A stretch of 64,000 bases of DNA from an uncultured bacterium (GTDB taxonomy: Bacteria; Bacteroidota; Bacteroidia; Bacteroidales; UBA932), in the NCBI GenBank assembly GCA_949300025.1, contig CASGCS010000008.1, forward strand, positions 1 to 64,000, given 5' to 3'. Under the pieces are notes generated by a model. The model searched no databases, was not told the DNA's origin, and saw only the letters and a list, made by a program, of their open reading frames with translations. Shown piece by piece: positions 43,964 through 53,800 of the stretch (positions within the stretch are counted from its first letter, which is position 1; every line of letters begins with the position of its first letter). The position numbers were made by a program, and so were the translations under genes.

Positions 43964-45492
43964 AAGGTTCGGGAAAAGAAACAGTTATAATAGGCGGAGG
44001 GCTCGGAGGGCTTGTTACCGGGGCACTTCTCTCAAAGGAGGGGTACAGGGTCACCGTCCTGGAAAAGAACGGCATAATCGGAGGAGGACTGCAATGTTTC
44101 CGCCGCCGCAACACCATATTCGAGACGGGAATCCACATATTGGGCGGCTTTACCGAGGGAGGCTCGCTGAACAAGATATGCGGTTATCTGGGCATACTCG
44201 ACAAATTGGATATACGCCACACCGACAGCGACTGCATAGATTCCATTGCATTCGGCAACGGTGAGGAACACTACCGCCTTCCGCGCGGAAAAGCGGAATT
44301 CGAGGCATATCTCTCACGCCTCTTTCCCGGTCAGGCAGAAGGGTTGCACCGCTACATGGATGCCATGTGGGCGTTGAGCGAAGAGGTAGACCTCTTTTAT
44401 CTGAGAGAAGAGAGCGGAAATCCGCTGCGGGGCCACTCCTCGGAATTTCTGATGCCGGCAGACAGGTTTATTGCAAAATATGTCTCAGATCCTGTGCTTG
44501 CAGAACTTCTGGCCTACATGAACCCTATGTATGCAGGAGTGGCAGGACATACTCCAGCCTTCATCCATGCCCTTATAAACGTGCTCTATATAAATGGCTC
44601 CAGCATGTTTGCCGGAGGCAGCCAGCAGATGGCAGACGCCCTGGCCCGGGTAATCGAGGATGGCGGCGGAGAGGTACATGCAGGCGACCCTGTAACGGAA
44701 ATAGCCGTGGAGGAGCGTATGGTAACGCATGTTGTGACCGGAAGCGGAAAGGAATACAGGGGTGAACTCTACATATCCGACATTCACCCGTGCTCGCTGC
44801 TTGAACTGTTGCCGGAAAAGGCATTTGTAAAGTCGTATCGCAGCAGACTGCAGGAGATACCCAACTCATATTCGGCTTTTTCTCTCTACATAAAATTCAA
44901 GGAGGGTGCCGGGCAACCCTTTGTCAACCACCCGTGTTACTACCAGAAAGAGCATGGACGGGTCTGGAAACTCGATGAATATGACAGCTCCTACCCTCAC
45001 GGCTTCATGTATCTGACCCCTCCGTCAAAAAATCAGGGCAGATGGGCCGAACGTATGACGGTAAACTGCCCGATGCCGTTCAGTGCGGTAGAAAGGTGGG
45101 CCGGAAGCAAGACAGGGAACCGTCCGGCCGAATATTATGGATGGAAAGAGGAAATAAAAAGGAGAATTCTTGAGAATCTGGAGATTGTCTCTCCCGGTAT
45201 AAATGAGAGAATTGAATTCTGCTTTGCCTCGTCGCCCCTTACGATACGCGACTTCTACGGTACCAAGGAGGGGGCCATTTACGGCTACAACAGAGACTGC
45301 ACCAATATGGCCCTCTCTCAAATCGCCATAGCCACAAAGGTGCGCAACCTGCTGCTTACCGGACAGAACATAAATCTGCACGGTATCTGCGGAGTGCCGC
45401 TTACCGCCATCCAGACAGCAGAGTGCATAGCGGGCAGAGGTGTAATTGTAAGAAAAATAAACGAAGATTATGAAAGACGAAAACAGGTTTGA
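43960..45492 (+). CDS. CrtI/retinol-saturase-like FAD oxidoreductase 2
   Basis: A 510-residue paralogue of the preceding protein. It shares VIIGGGLGGLVTGALLSKEG, GGGLQCFRRRNTIFETGIH and the C-terminal NLLLTGQNINLHGICGV, and it likely arose by tandem duplication with considerable divergence. Two such enzymes in tandem parallel the paired desaturases or isomerases of carotenoid pathways and may act as a heterodimer or in sequence on the polyene. Its end overlaps the acyltransferase gene by 23 bp. Confidence 0.88.
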   Translation: MKGSGKETVIIGGGLGGLVTGALLSKEGYRVTVLEKNGIIGGGLQCFRRRNTIFETGIHILGGFTEGGSLNKICGYLGILDKLDIRHTDSDCIDSIAFGNGEEHYRLPRGKAEFEAYLSRLFPGQAEGLHRYMDAMWALSEEVDLFYLREESGNPLRGHSSEFLMPADRFIAKYVSDPVLAELLAYMNPMYAGVAGHTPAFIHALINVLYINGSSMFAGGSQQMADALARVIEDGGGEVHAGDPVTEIAVEERMVTHVVTGSGKEYRGELYISDIHPCSLLELLPEKAFVKSYRSRLQEIPNSYSAFSLYIKFKEGAGQPFVNHPCYYQKEHGRVWKLDEYDSSYPHGFMYLTPPSKNQGRWAERMTVNCPMPFSAVERWAGSKTGNRPAEYYGWKEEIKRRILENLEIVSPGINERIEFCFASSPLTIRDFYGTKEGAIYGYNRDCTNMALSQIAIATKVRNLLLTGQNINLHGICGVPLTAIQTAECIAGRGVIVRKINEDYERRKQV

Positions 45493-46621
45493 CGATATTC
45501 GCCCATACAGGGATTCGGAGATTCCTGCGGCAATGCACCGTATAGCCGAAAGCGCCTTTTTCCCGCTGATGGCCTCCTATATCTTTCCCGACCGGGATCT
45601 GGAAAGCGTGAGGGAGATGATAAAATCCATCCGCACCACAGACCAGTTTCAGGCAAAGGTCATGTACTATATGAACGCACAGGTCGTAAAACGGACAATA
45701 AGCTGTTTCACCTATGGAGGAGTGGAAAACATATCTCCGGAAAAGGGATACCTGTTCATAGCCAACCATCGCGACATAGTATTGGACTCAAGCCTTCTGC
45801 AGTATCTGCTTTTTGCAAACGGACGCCGCACGAGCGAAATAACCTTTGGGGCCAACCTCATGCACAACAGGCTGATTGTAGATATAGGCAAGTCGAACAA
45901 GATGTTCAGGCTCGAAAGGCCCGGAGGCAACATAAAGGAGTTTTACCGCTCTTCGGCCCATGTAAGCGAATACATAAGGGAGGCGGTCTGCAAGCGGAAC
46001 AGTTCGGTATGGATAGCTCAGCGCAACGGACGCACCAAGGATGGAAGAGACCTTACAGACCAGGGGGTGATAAAGATGCTGGGAATGAGCGGCGGCACCG
46101 ACAAGATAGACGCCATGGACAGGCTTGGCATCGCTCCTGTTGCCATAAGTTACGAATGGGAACCCTGCGATATACTTAAAACACTGGAACTCTACGAAAA
46201 AAGAGAGACGGGCCAATATATAAAGAAACCCGGAGAAGATATAAACAGTATTCTGACGGGCTTTATACAGCAAAAGGGAGCCGTACACATTGAAATCTGC
46301 AAGCCGCTCGGCAGGGAAGAACTCGAAGAGTATGCCCCTCTTACAAGAAGCGACTTCAACCGGGCCGTGGCAGCGCTTATAGACAGAAGGATTCATGCAT
46401 CATACCGCCTTTCGCCGAACAACTACATCGCACACGATTTGCGTTACGGCAAGAGGGAATTTGAAGACAAATACACTCCGGAACAGAAATTAAAGTTTGA
46501 AATACACATTGCCGAACTCAGGGATTACGAACAGAGTTGCGACATTGAAGTTCTTTCCGACATCCTTACAGGCATCTACGCAAACCCCATAGACTATATA
46601 TCCCAAACAGAACGAGTATGA
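45470..46621 (+). CDS. glycerol-3-phosphate/1-acyl-glycerophosphate acyltransferase-like protein
   Basis: A 383-residue cytosolic or peripheral membrane protein of the LPLAT superfamily. The acceptor motif appears as IANHRDIVLDSS; a later WIAQRNGRTKDG corresponds to the second block. Proteins of this type (beginning FDDIRPY.D.E.P) are widespread in Bacteroidales as predicted PlsB-like acyltransferases. It is coupled to its neighbours (23-bp overlap upstream, 4-bp overlap downstream with an ACP), so within this operon it could transfer the product from an ACP to a glycerolipid. It is the third acyltransferase domain encoded here. Confidence 0.8.
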   Translation: MKDENRFDDIRPYRDSEIPAAMHRIAESAFFPLMASYIFPDRDLESVREMIKSIRTTDQFQAKVMYYMNAQVVKRTISCFTYGGVENISPEKGYLFIANHRDIVLDSSLLQYLLFANGRRTSEITFGANLMHNRLIVDIGKSNKMFRLERPGGNIKEFYRSSAHVSEYIREAVCKRNSSVWIAQRNGRTKDGRDLTDQGVIKMLGMSGGTDKIDAMDRLGIAPVAISYEWEPCDILKTLELYEKRETGQYIKKPGEDINSILTGFIQQKGAVHIEICKPLGREELEEYAPLTRSDFNRAVAALIDRRIHASYRLSPNNYIAHDLRYGKREFEDKYTPEQKLKFEIHIAELRDYEQSCDIEVLSDILTGIYANPIDYISQTERV

Positions 46622-46860
46622 AGGAAGAGATAAAGACACTGCTCGAAAATGCGCTTCCGCTGATAAATCCGGAATCGGATTTTCTTTTTGCCGAACTGGA
46701 TTCGCTCGGGGTGGCTACAATACTGCTGACGCTTTCAGAAAAATACGGCATAAGGCTGGACCACACAGACGCCACTCCCAGAAATCTGAAGAACATTGAG
46801 GCTCTTGCCGCACTGGTGGAGCGCAAACTTGCAGAAAAGGCTGCCGGAAAAGAGAAGTAA
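46618..46860 (+). CDS. acyl carrier protein 3, N-terminally short
   Basis: An 80-residue ACP-like protein with the attachment Ser29 in AELDSLGVATILLTLSEKYG. The segment before the serine is shorter than usual (about 28 instead of 35 residues), and the C terminus is charged. It overlaps the acyltransferase stop by 4 bp and ends one base before the AMP-ligase gene. Pairing of an ACP with an acid ligase corresponds to loading of the starter acid (ApeE with ApeH in E. coli), so this is probably the starter-unit carrier. Confidence 0.83.
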   Translation: MKEEIKTLLENALPLINPESDFLFAELDSLGVATILLTLSEKYGIRLDHTDATPRNLKNIEALAALVERKLAEKAAGKEK

Positions 46861-46861
46861 A

Positions 46862-48199
46862 ATGGAGAAAATAGAGGAATATCTCTACCGTAACGCCGAA
46901 CTTTACCCCGGGAAGAGGGCTGTGGTATGCGGCTCACAGGAGTTGACATACTCCCAGTTGCTGAAAGCCGTGGAATCCCGTGCAAAAGAACTGCGCGGCA
47001 ATGGAGAGGGCAACGGCAAGCCCTGTGCCATGCGTACGGTGCAGAATTCCGGTTTTCTTACAGACTACTTTGCCATCCACCTTATAGACGGGATTGCAGT
47101 TCCGCTGGAGAGCAATATTCCGCAGGAGCGCCTCAAGGAAATTGAGAGACTGATTGCAGAGACAGAGGCTCCCGACAAATGTGCAGACATACTCTTTACG
47201 ACCGGAACTACCGGAAAAAGCAAGGGAGTAATGATAAGCCACCAGACAATTATCGCCAACGGAGAAAATCTGGTGCAGGCCCAGGGCTTCTCGGAAGAGA
47301 CGGATTTCATCATCTGCGGGCCGCTCAACCATATAGGCTCTCTCTCAAAAATATACCCTGTACTCATTGCCGGAGGAACGCTTCACGTTACCGAGGGACT
47401 GAAAGAGCCGGGGGCATTTTACAGGGCCCTCGGCAATGCCGGGAGACATGCAACCTTCCTTGTCCCGTCTGCAATAAGAATGCTTCTGACATTCAGTTCG
47501 GAGGAACTCAAAAAACATGCATCCGCACTTGATTTCATAGAGACCGGAGCCGCACCCATATCCCAGACCGACATGGAGGAGTTGTGCCGCATTCTGCCAG
47601 ATACGCGCCTTTACAACACATACGCATCTACCGAAAGCGGCATATTGTGTACATACAATTTCAACCCTACGTGTGGAGGTGAAGAGTGCATTGCCGGCTG
47701 CCTTGGCCGCCCCATGAAGCACTCAGGAATATTCATTACTGAAAACGGGACGGTCGCCTGCAGCGGAAAGACCCTTATGCTGGGCTATGCGGCAGACCGT
47801 GCCGCCACGGAGAGTATAATGAAAGAGGGAATTCTGTATACGAACGACTGCGGCAGGATAGACGGGCGCGGCAGGCTGCACCTTACCGGAAGAAGAGACG
47901 ACACAATAAACGTGGGAGGACTCAAGGTCTCACCCGTAGAGGTTGAGAACGCCGCCCTTTCACACCCTTCGGTGGCAGATTGCATCTGCATAGCAGAGGA
48001 GCATCCTCTTCTGGGAAACCAGCTCAAACTTCTTGTGGTGCCTGCATCCGGAGAGAAGTTCGACAAAAGGGAGATTGCCCGCCACCTGGGTTCAAGACTG
48101 GAGAGTTACAAGATTCCCTCGCTTTACCAGAGAGTGGAGAGCATAAAACGCACATACAACGGCAAGGCAGACCGCAAATATTACCGGCAGAAATCCTGA
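46862..48199 (+). CDS. AMP-dependent acyl/aryl acid ligase (ApeH-like)
   Basis: A 445-residue adenylate-forming enzyme. Core motifs are intact: the phosphate-binding loop LFTTGTTGKSKGV, the A5 motif NTYASTESG, the hinge region LTGRRDDTINVGG and the C-terminal lysine in TYNGKADRKYY. It is shorter than typical acyl-CoA synthetases, like the ligases of polyene clusters. It likely activates an aromatic or other carboxylic starter and loads it onto the adjacent ACP. The start at 46862 sits one base after the ACP stop. It is the last gene of the operon and converges on cysK with a 3-bp gap and no clear terminator. Confidence 0.86.
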   Translation: MEKIEEYLYRNAELYPGKRAVVCGSQELTYSQLLKAVESRAKELRGNGEGNGKPCAMRTVQNSGFLTDYFAIHLIDGIAVPLESNIPQERLKEIERLIAETEAPDKCADILFTTGTTGKSKGVMISHQTIIANGENLVQAQGFSEETDFIICGPLNHIGSLSKIYPVLIAGGTLHVTEGLKEPGAFYRALGNAGRHATFLVPSAIRMLLTFSSEELKKHASALDFIETGAAPISQTDMEELCRILPDTRLYNTYASTESGILCTYNFNPTCGGEECIAGCLGRPMKHSGIFITENGTVACSGKTLMLGYAADRAATESIMKEGILYTNDCGRIDGRGRLHLTGRRDDTINVGGLKVSPVEVENAALSHPSVADCICIAEEHPLLGNQLKLLVVPASGEKFDKREIARHLGSRLESYKIPSLYQRVESIKRTYNGKADRKYYRQKS

Positions 48200-48202
48200 A
48201 AA

Positions 48203-49111
48203 TCAGTCATCGAATGGAGAAAACATTGTGGTGGAGAGATATTTTTCAGCCCTGTCAGGGAAGAGTACCACAATATTTCCGGATTTTATCCTCGCCGCCG
48301 TACGCACTGCTGCAAGCATGGCTGCACCGCTGCTCATCCCGGCAAAGATACCCTCTTTGGCTATGATCCGGCGGGCCATCTCTATGGCCTCCTCACTCTC
48401 GATGAGTTCCTGAATATCAATTTTGGAAGGATCGTAGATGCCGGGGACTATAGCCTCTTCCATATTCTTCAACCCCTGTATATAGTGACCTTTGATAGGC
48501 TGCGCGCAGACAACCGTTATGGAAGGTTTCATTGTTTTCAGGAATTTTGAAAGCCCCATGAGGGTGCCCGAAGTACCGAGCGCACATACAAGGTAATCTA
48601 TATTGCCCGATGTCTGCTGCCAGATTTCCAGAGCCGTACTCTCATAATGGGCAAGATAATTCGCCGCGTTCGAGAACTGGTCCGGCATGAAATATTTGCC
48701 GGGATTCTCCGCCACCAGTTTCCTGGCCATTCTTATGGCCCCGTCGGTACCCTCTTCCGCAGGCGTAAGAATCACCTTTCCCCCGTAGGCCCTTATAATC
48801 TTGCGCCGCTCTATGGAGACAGCGGAACTCATTACTATTTCCACAGGATAGCCGCGCACGATTCCTATTATCGCAAGACCTATACCGGTATTTCCGGAAG
48901 TAGCTTCGATTATAGTCTGGCCGGGGCGCAGCCTGCCGCTTCTTTCGGCTTCTTCTATCATTTTCAGGGCAATCCTGTCCTTTATGCTGCCGGTCGGATT
49001 GAATCCCTCGAGTTTTGCAAAAATATTTACATCGGGATTCGGCGACAGCCTGTTGATTCTAACCATCGGCGTCATGCCGATTGTCTGAAGTATGTCATCC
49101 TTGACATTCAT
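48203..49111 (-). CDS. cysK: cysteine synthase A
   Basis: A 302-residue PLP enzyme that makes cysteine from O-acetylserine and sulfide. The PLP lysine is in NPTGSIKDRIA, the substrate-binding loop is EATSGNTGIGLA, and the phosphate loop is GTSGTL. The start at 49111 (MNVKDDILQTIGMTP) avoids a 31-bp overlap with the upstream gene and gives the usual length. Last gene of the reverse-strand ileS operon. CysM is possible, but the sequence near the active site fits CysK. Confidence 0.9.
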   Translation of the reverse strand: MNVKDDILQTIGMTPMVRINRLSPNPDVNIFAKLEGFNPTGSIKDRIALKMIEEAERSGRLRPGQTIIEATSGNTGIGLAIIGIVRGYPVEIVMSSAVSIERRKIIRAYGGKVILTPAEEGTDGAIRMARKLVAENPGKYFMPDQFSNAANYLAHYESTALEIWQQTSGNIDYLVCALGTSGTLMGLSKFLKTMKPSITVVCAQPIKGHYIQGLKNMEEAIVPGIYDPSKIDIQELIESEEAIEMARRIIAKEGIFAGMSSGAAMLAAVRTAARIKSGNIVVLFPDRAEKYLSTTMFSPFDD

Positions 49112-49124
49112 ATTCAAAACAGAT

Positions 49125-49739
49125 TTAAATTCCCTGTAAAAATCCGGCTCCTTCACGCACTATTTCAGCCTCCCTGCCGGTACAATCCACTATTGTGGAG
49201 ACTTCCGTTCCTCCAATACCTCCGTCGATTACAAGATCCGCCGCATGCCCCCACTTCTCCTCTATAAGTTCGGGATTTGTGAGATATTCAATGTCGTCAT
49301 TCCGGTCATACGGCAGTGAAGAGCACATCAGAGGCGCATCCAGTGCCCTGGCTATCTCGCGTATTACCGGATTGTCAGGCATACGAACTCCTACTTCCCT
49401 GCGGTTTCTGAATATCTTCGGCAGATGCGATGTAGCGTTGAGCAGGAAGGTAAAGGGGCCGGGGAGATTGCGTTTCATCAACTTGAACGTAGCGTTGTCT
49501 ATCTTGGCATAAAGCGTTATGCTGCTTATGTCGTAGCATACGATAGAGAGACGGTTCTTCCTGGGGTCTATTCCCTTGATACGGCAAATCCTCTCCACCG
49601 CCCGCTCCTTAAGCGCATGACAGCAGAGGGCGTAGACCGTATCGGTGGGAGCTATTATCACTCCGCCGTTTTCGAGAAGCTCCGTTATCTGCTTCATTGT
49701 CTCGGGGCTGTTCTGCTTATCGTAAAGTCTTACAGGCAT
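49125..49739 (-). CDS. Sua5/YciO/YrdC family protein
   Basis: A 204-residue protein of the YrdC fold. GGVIIAPTDTVYALCC is the family's nucleotide/threonylcarbamoyl-binding entry, followed by IKGIDPRKNRLSIVC, LPGPFTFLLNAT and VGVRMPDNPVIREI. The single-domain length and the RKNRLS variant are closer to YciO than to Sua5/TsaC, so a role in t6A tRNA modification is likely but not certain. The start at 49739 leaves 10 bp to lspA; the longer frame runs into lspA. tsaB lies elsewhere in this window. Confidence 0.85.
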   Translation of the reverse strand: MPVRLYDKQNSPETMKQITELLENGGVIIAPTDTVYALCCHALKERAVERICRIKGIDPRKNRLSIVCYDISSITLYAKIDNATFKLMKRNLPGPFTFLLNATSHLPKIFRNRREVGVRMPDNPVIREIARALDAPLMCSSLPYDRNDDIEYLTNPELIEEKWGHAADLVIDGGIGGTEVSTIVDCTGREAEIVREGAGFLQGI

Positions 49740-49749
49740 GGCAGAAGGG

Positions 49750-50382
49750 TTATTTGTCGAAATATCTGAACAGATTCTTCCTCTGGAAAAGGAGAAGGTA
49801 AACTCCGCCGACCGAAATGCAGGCATCGGCGAAATTGAATATGGCGCGGAAAAAGATAAATCTCTCTCCTCCCTTGAAAGGGACCCATTCCGGAAGAGTA
49901 GTATCAATTATGGGAAAGTAGAACATGTCTACCACCTTGCCCATAAGGAGCGGTGCGTATCCGCCGCCTTCGGGCAGAAAAGTCGCGGTATCGAACCATG
50001 TAGACTCACTGAAAAGCTGTCCGTAAAAAATGCAGTCTATCACATTTCCTATGGCTCCTACAAGCACAAGGGAGATTCCCACAAGCAGCCCCGTGGAAAC
50101 CTCCTTTTCTTTCAGAAGTCTTCTTTTTATGAAGAAGATTATAAACGCTATGAGAGCTATCCTGAAGAGAGTGAGGAAGATTTTTCCGAAATCCCCTCCG
50201 AACTTGAGTCCGAAAGCGAAACCGCTGTTCTCGGTAAAGCAGATCTGAAACCACTCCTGGCCTAAAACATAAATGCTGTCGCCGATGGCCATGTTCAACT
50301 TTACCACTATTTTTATCACCTGGTCTATTATGAGCAGACCGGCCACAAACAGCGATATTGCAACTCCCCTGGACAGTTTCAT
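49750..50382 (-). CDS. lspA: lipoprotein signal peptidase II
   Basis: A 210-residue inner-membrane aspartyl protease with four transmembrane helices that removes signal peptides from prolipoproteins. Conserved features are IDQVIKIVVK in helix 1, TENSGFAFGL, and the two catalytic aspartates in GAIGNVIDCIFYG and FNFADACISVG. It is longer than enterobacterial LspA because of a loop after the first Asp, as in other Bacteroidetes. It lies 9 bp after the dksA-like gene, a conserved arrangement. Many proteins in this window carry lipoboxes and would be substrates. Confidence 0.94.
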   Translation of the reverse strand: MKLSRGVAISLFVAGLLIIDQVIKIVVKLNMAIGDSIYVLGQEWFQICFTENSGFAFGLKFGGDFGKIFLTLFRIALIAFIIFFIKRRLLKEKEVSTGLLVGISLVLVGAIGNVIDCIFYGQLFSESTWFDTATFLPEGGGYAPLLMGKVVDMFYFPIIDTTLPEWVPFKGGERFIFFRAIFNFADACISVGGVYLLLFQRKNLFRYFDK

Positions 50383-50391
50383 ACGGCAAAA

Positions 50392-50814
50392 CTATCTCTG
50401 GTTCTTTGCCTCTACGGAAAGTGTTGCGTGAGGGACCAGCATCAGTCTCTCTTTGGGAATAAGTTTCCCTGTAACCCGGCATACGCCGTAAGTCTTGTTC
50501 TCGATTCTGACAAGTGCCGCCTCCAAAGACTGTATGAACTTGTATTGTCTCTGGGCCAACTGTCCCGACTCCTCTTTGGAGAGCGCAGATGCTCCCTCCT
50601 CCATAACATGGAACGTAGGAGAAGTATCCTCTACATCGTTGCTTGTACTGTGGGTAATGGCTGCACGCAAATGCTCATAATCATCGCGCGCCTTTTCGAG
50701 TTTCTTAAGGATGATAGCCTTGAACTCCTGCAACTCCTCGTCACTGTACCTTACTTTTTCCAATTGGGGGGTTTGATTATCATCTACCTTTCCCTGAGCC
50801 TGTCTGCTATCCAT
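50392..50814 (-). CDS. DksA/TraR-type zinc-finger protein
   Basis: A 140-residue protein with an N-terminal coiled coil (ELQEFKAIILKKLEKARDDYEHL) and a C-terminal finger-like segment YGVCRVTGKLIPKERLMLVP. Only one of the four zinc cysteines of E. coli DksA remains, which is the usual state of this protein in Bacteroidetes. DksA binds the secondary channel of RNA polymerase and modulates stringent control; this is expected here by homology. It sits between ileS (29 bp) and lspA (9 bp). Confidence 0.85.
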   Translation of the reverse strand: MDSRQAQGKVDDNQTPQLEKVRYSDEELQEFKAIILKKLEKARDDYEHLRAAITHSTSNDVEDTSPTFHVMEEGASALSKEESGQLAQRQYKFIQSLEAALVRIENKTYGVCRVTGKLIPKERLMLVPHATLSVEAKNQR

Positions 50815-50843
50815 GATGCTTTTGTTTTTGTTTATAATGTTTG

Positions 50844-53800
50844 TTATACCCTGTCAATTTTTATACCTATTCTGCTGTTCTCCTCCCACTCCACTTCAAC
50901 CGCTCCTGCAATTTCATCCGCCAGGACTATTTCCGTGCAGAGCGTCTGGGAGCAGACATAGTCTCTGAATGACTCCAGCGCCTCTGCTATCTCCTTTCTG
51001 TTCGAGACTGTAGCCCTTATCTTGTCTGTCACCTCAAAGTTACACTCTTTTCTCAAATTCTGTATCCTGTTTACAAGTTCTCTTGCAATTCCCTCCCTTC
51101 TGAGAGGTTCGGTAATTGTAATGTCCAGTGCGACCGTGAGTTTGCCCTCCGAAGCGACAAGCCAGCCCGGCATGTCCTCGGAGGTTATCTGGTAATCTTC
51201 GCTTTCAAGAGATATTTCGGTACCGCCGACAGTGAACGAATAACTTCCGCTCTTCTCTATCAAGGCTATCGTCTTCTGGTCGAAGAGGGCGAAAGCGGCG
51301 GATATATCCTTCATGAATTTGCCGTATTTCTTGCCCAGCGTCTTGAAGTTGGGCTTTATCTTTTTGGTAATCAGCCCTTCGGTATCATGTATAAATTCTG
51401 CTTCCTTGACATTCACCTCGTTGAGTACAAGTTTCTTTACCTTCTCGAACATCATCTCTATAGAACTGTCCAGAACAGGTATCACTATCCTGGCCAGCGG
51501 CTGCCTTACCTTTATGTTCACTTTCCTTCTGAGGGCCAGAATCATAGAAGAACTTATCTGAGCCAGTTCCATTCTCTGTTCCAACTCCTTGTCTATAAGC
51601 GACAGGTCATGTTCGGGCATAATGACCATGTGAACCGAACTCTCGCCGTGTCTTTGCGACACTGCATTCAGATCCAGGAAAAGACGCTCCATAAAGAACG
51701 GGGCTATCGGCGCCGCCAGAATTGCCACCGTCTCCAGGCATGAGTAAAGGGTCTGATATGCCGCGAGTTTGTCGCTGTCCATAACCCCGCCCCAGAATCT
51801 CTTTCTGTTAAGACGCACATACCAGTTGCTCAGATGGTCGCATACGAAATTCTGTATCATGCGGCCGGCTGCCGTCACGTCATAATTTTCATAACTCTCC
51901 TTCACCCCCTTTATGAGGGAATTCATATATGAGATAATCCAACGGTCTATCTCGGGCCTTTCGCAAACCGGAACCTGAGGCTCCCTTGCCGTAAAGCCGT
52001 CTACATTCGCATAAAGTGCAAAGAATGAATAAGTATTGTATAGTGTTCCAAAGAACTTTCTCTTTACTTCGTCCACGCCTGCCTCGTCGAACTTGAGATT
52101 GTCCCACGGCTGCGCATTGGTAAGCATATACCAGCGGAGCGAATCTGCACCATATTTTTCCAGGGCCTTGAAAGGATCCACCGCATTTCCGAGCCTTTTG
52201 CTCATCTTGTTGCCATCCTTGTCGAGCACCAGGCCGTTGGCAACCACATTCCTGAAGGCCACCTTATTGCTTACCATCGTGGAAATTGCGTGGAGGGTAA
52301 AGAACCATCCGCGTGTCTGGTCCACACCCTCTGCTATAAAGTCGGCAGTCTGTCCGAACTCCGGAGAGGAGAGCTTTGCAAGCCCTTCCTGTGCATAAGG
52401 CATCGCTCCCGAATCAAACCAGACGTCTATAAGGTCTGTTTCCCTCTTCATTGGTTTGCCCGAGGGAGAAACAAGAATCAACTCATCTACATAAGGGCGG
52501 TGCAAATCTATCCTGTCGTAATTCTCTGCAGAGAAATCTTCCGGAACGAATCCTTTCTCTTTCAAAGGATTGTTCTTCATAAAGCCTGCCGCCACAGATT
52601 TTTCCAGTTCATTGTACAGTTCGGCAACCGAACCTATGCACTTCTCCTCTGTCTTGTCTTCGGTTCTCCATATCGGAAGCGGCGTTCCCCAGTATCTGCT
52701 GCGTGAAAGATTCCAGTCCTGCAGATTTTCGAGCCACTTTCCGAACCGTCCGCTGCCGGTACTTTCCGGTTTCCATTTTATTGTCCTGTTCAGTTCCACA
52801 AGTTTCTGCTGAACGGCGGTAGTCTTTACGAACCATGAATCAAGCGGATAGTAGAGCACAGGCTTGTCTGTCCGCCAACAGTGAGGGTATGAGTGTACAT
52901 GTTTCTCTATTCTGAAAGCCTTGCCCTGCTGCTTCAATGCCACACAGATGTCTACATCTATCGTATCTGCATCCGGAGGAAGGGTCGGGTCATAGGCATT
53001 CTTTACGAACCTGCCGGCAAAACGGGCATATTCATCCATGTTCACCCTCTCCTTGACAAAACTCTCCGAAAGGTCCTCTATCCTGAACATTTTGCCGGTC
53101 CTGTCTACCATTGGCTGAAAAACCCCATCCCTGTCCACCACGAAGAAAGGCGGTATATTGTTGAGTTTGCCTACCTTGTCGTCGTCCGCTCCGAAAGTCG
53201 GCGCTATATGGACGATACCCGTACCGTCCGATGTGGTGACATAGTCTCCGGTTATGACACGCATCATACCCTCTTCCGGTTTCATCCACGGTATCAGCTG
53301 TTCATATCTTATGCCTGCCAGTTGCGGGCCGCATATTGTCTGCTCCGAAACCTTGAACGGTATAAGCTTGTCTCCCGGCCTGTAGTCTGAAAGTGCCAGT
53401 TCTTCCGCCTTCCTGTTGAAATGGGCATAAAGCAACTCCTTTGCAACGACATAGGTTGCAGGAGCGCCGCTGTAGGGATTGAACGAGCGCACCTTAATAT
53501 ACTCTATCGCAGGGCCTACGCACAGGGCCACATTGCTGGGGAGCGTCCACGGAGTCGTGGTCCACGCCAGAAAATAGAGTTCATCGTCACCTGTCTCGAA
53601 AAGAGGATCTTCATACATGAAGGCAGACTTCTCATCCTTTATCACCCTGAACTGGGCAACCACGGTCGTATCCTTCACGTCTCTGTAACATCCAGGCTGA
53701 TTGAGTTCGTGCGAACTCAGCCCTGTCCCCGCTGCGGGGGAAAAGGGTTGGATTGTATATCCCTTGTAGAGCAATCCCTTGCCATACAAATCTTTCAACA

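Noticed and set aside
48203-49111. Cysteine synthase as a tailoring enzyme of the polyene operon
   Set aside because: It is on the opposite strand and belongs to the ileS operon.
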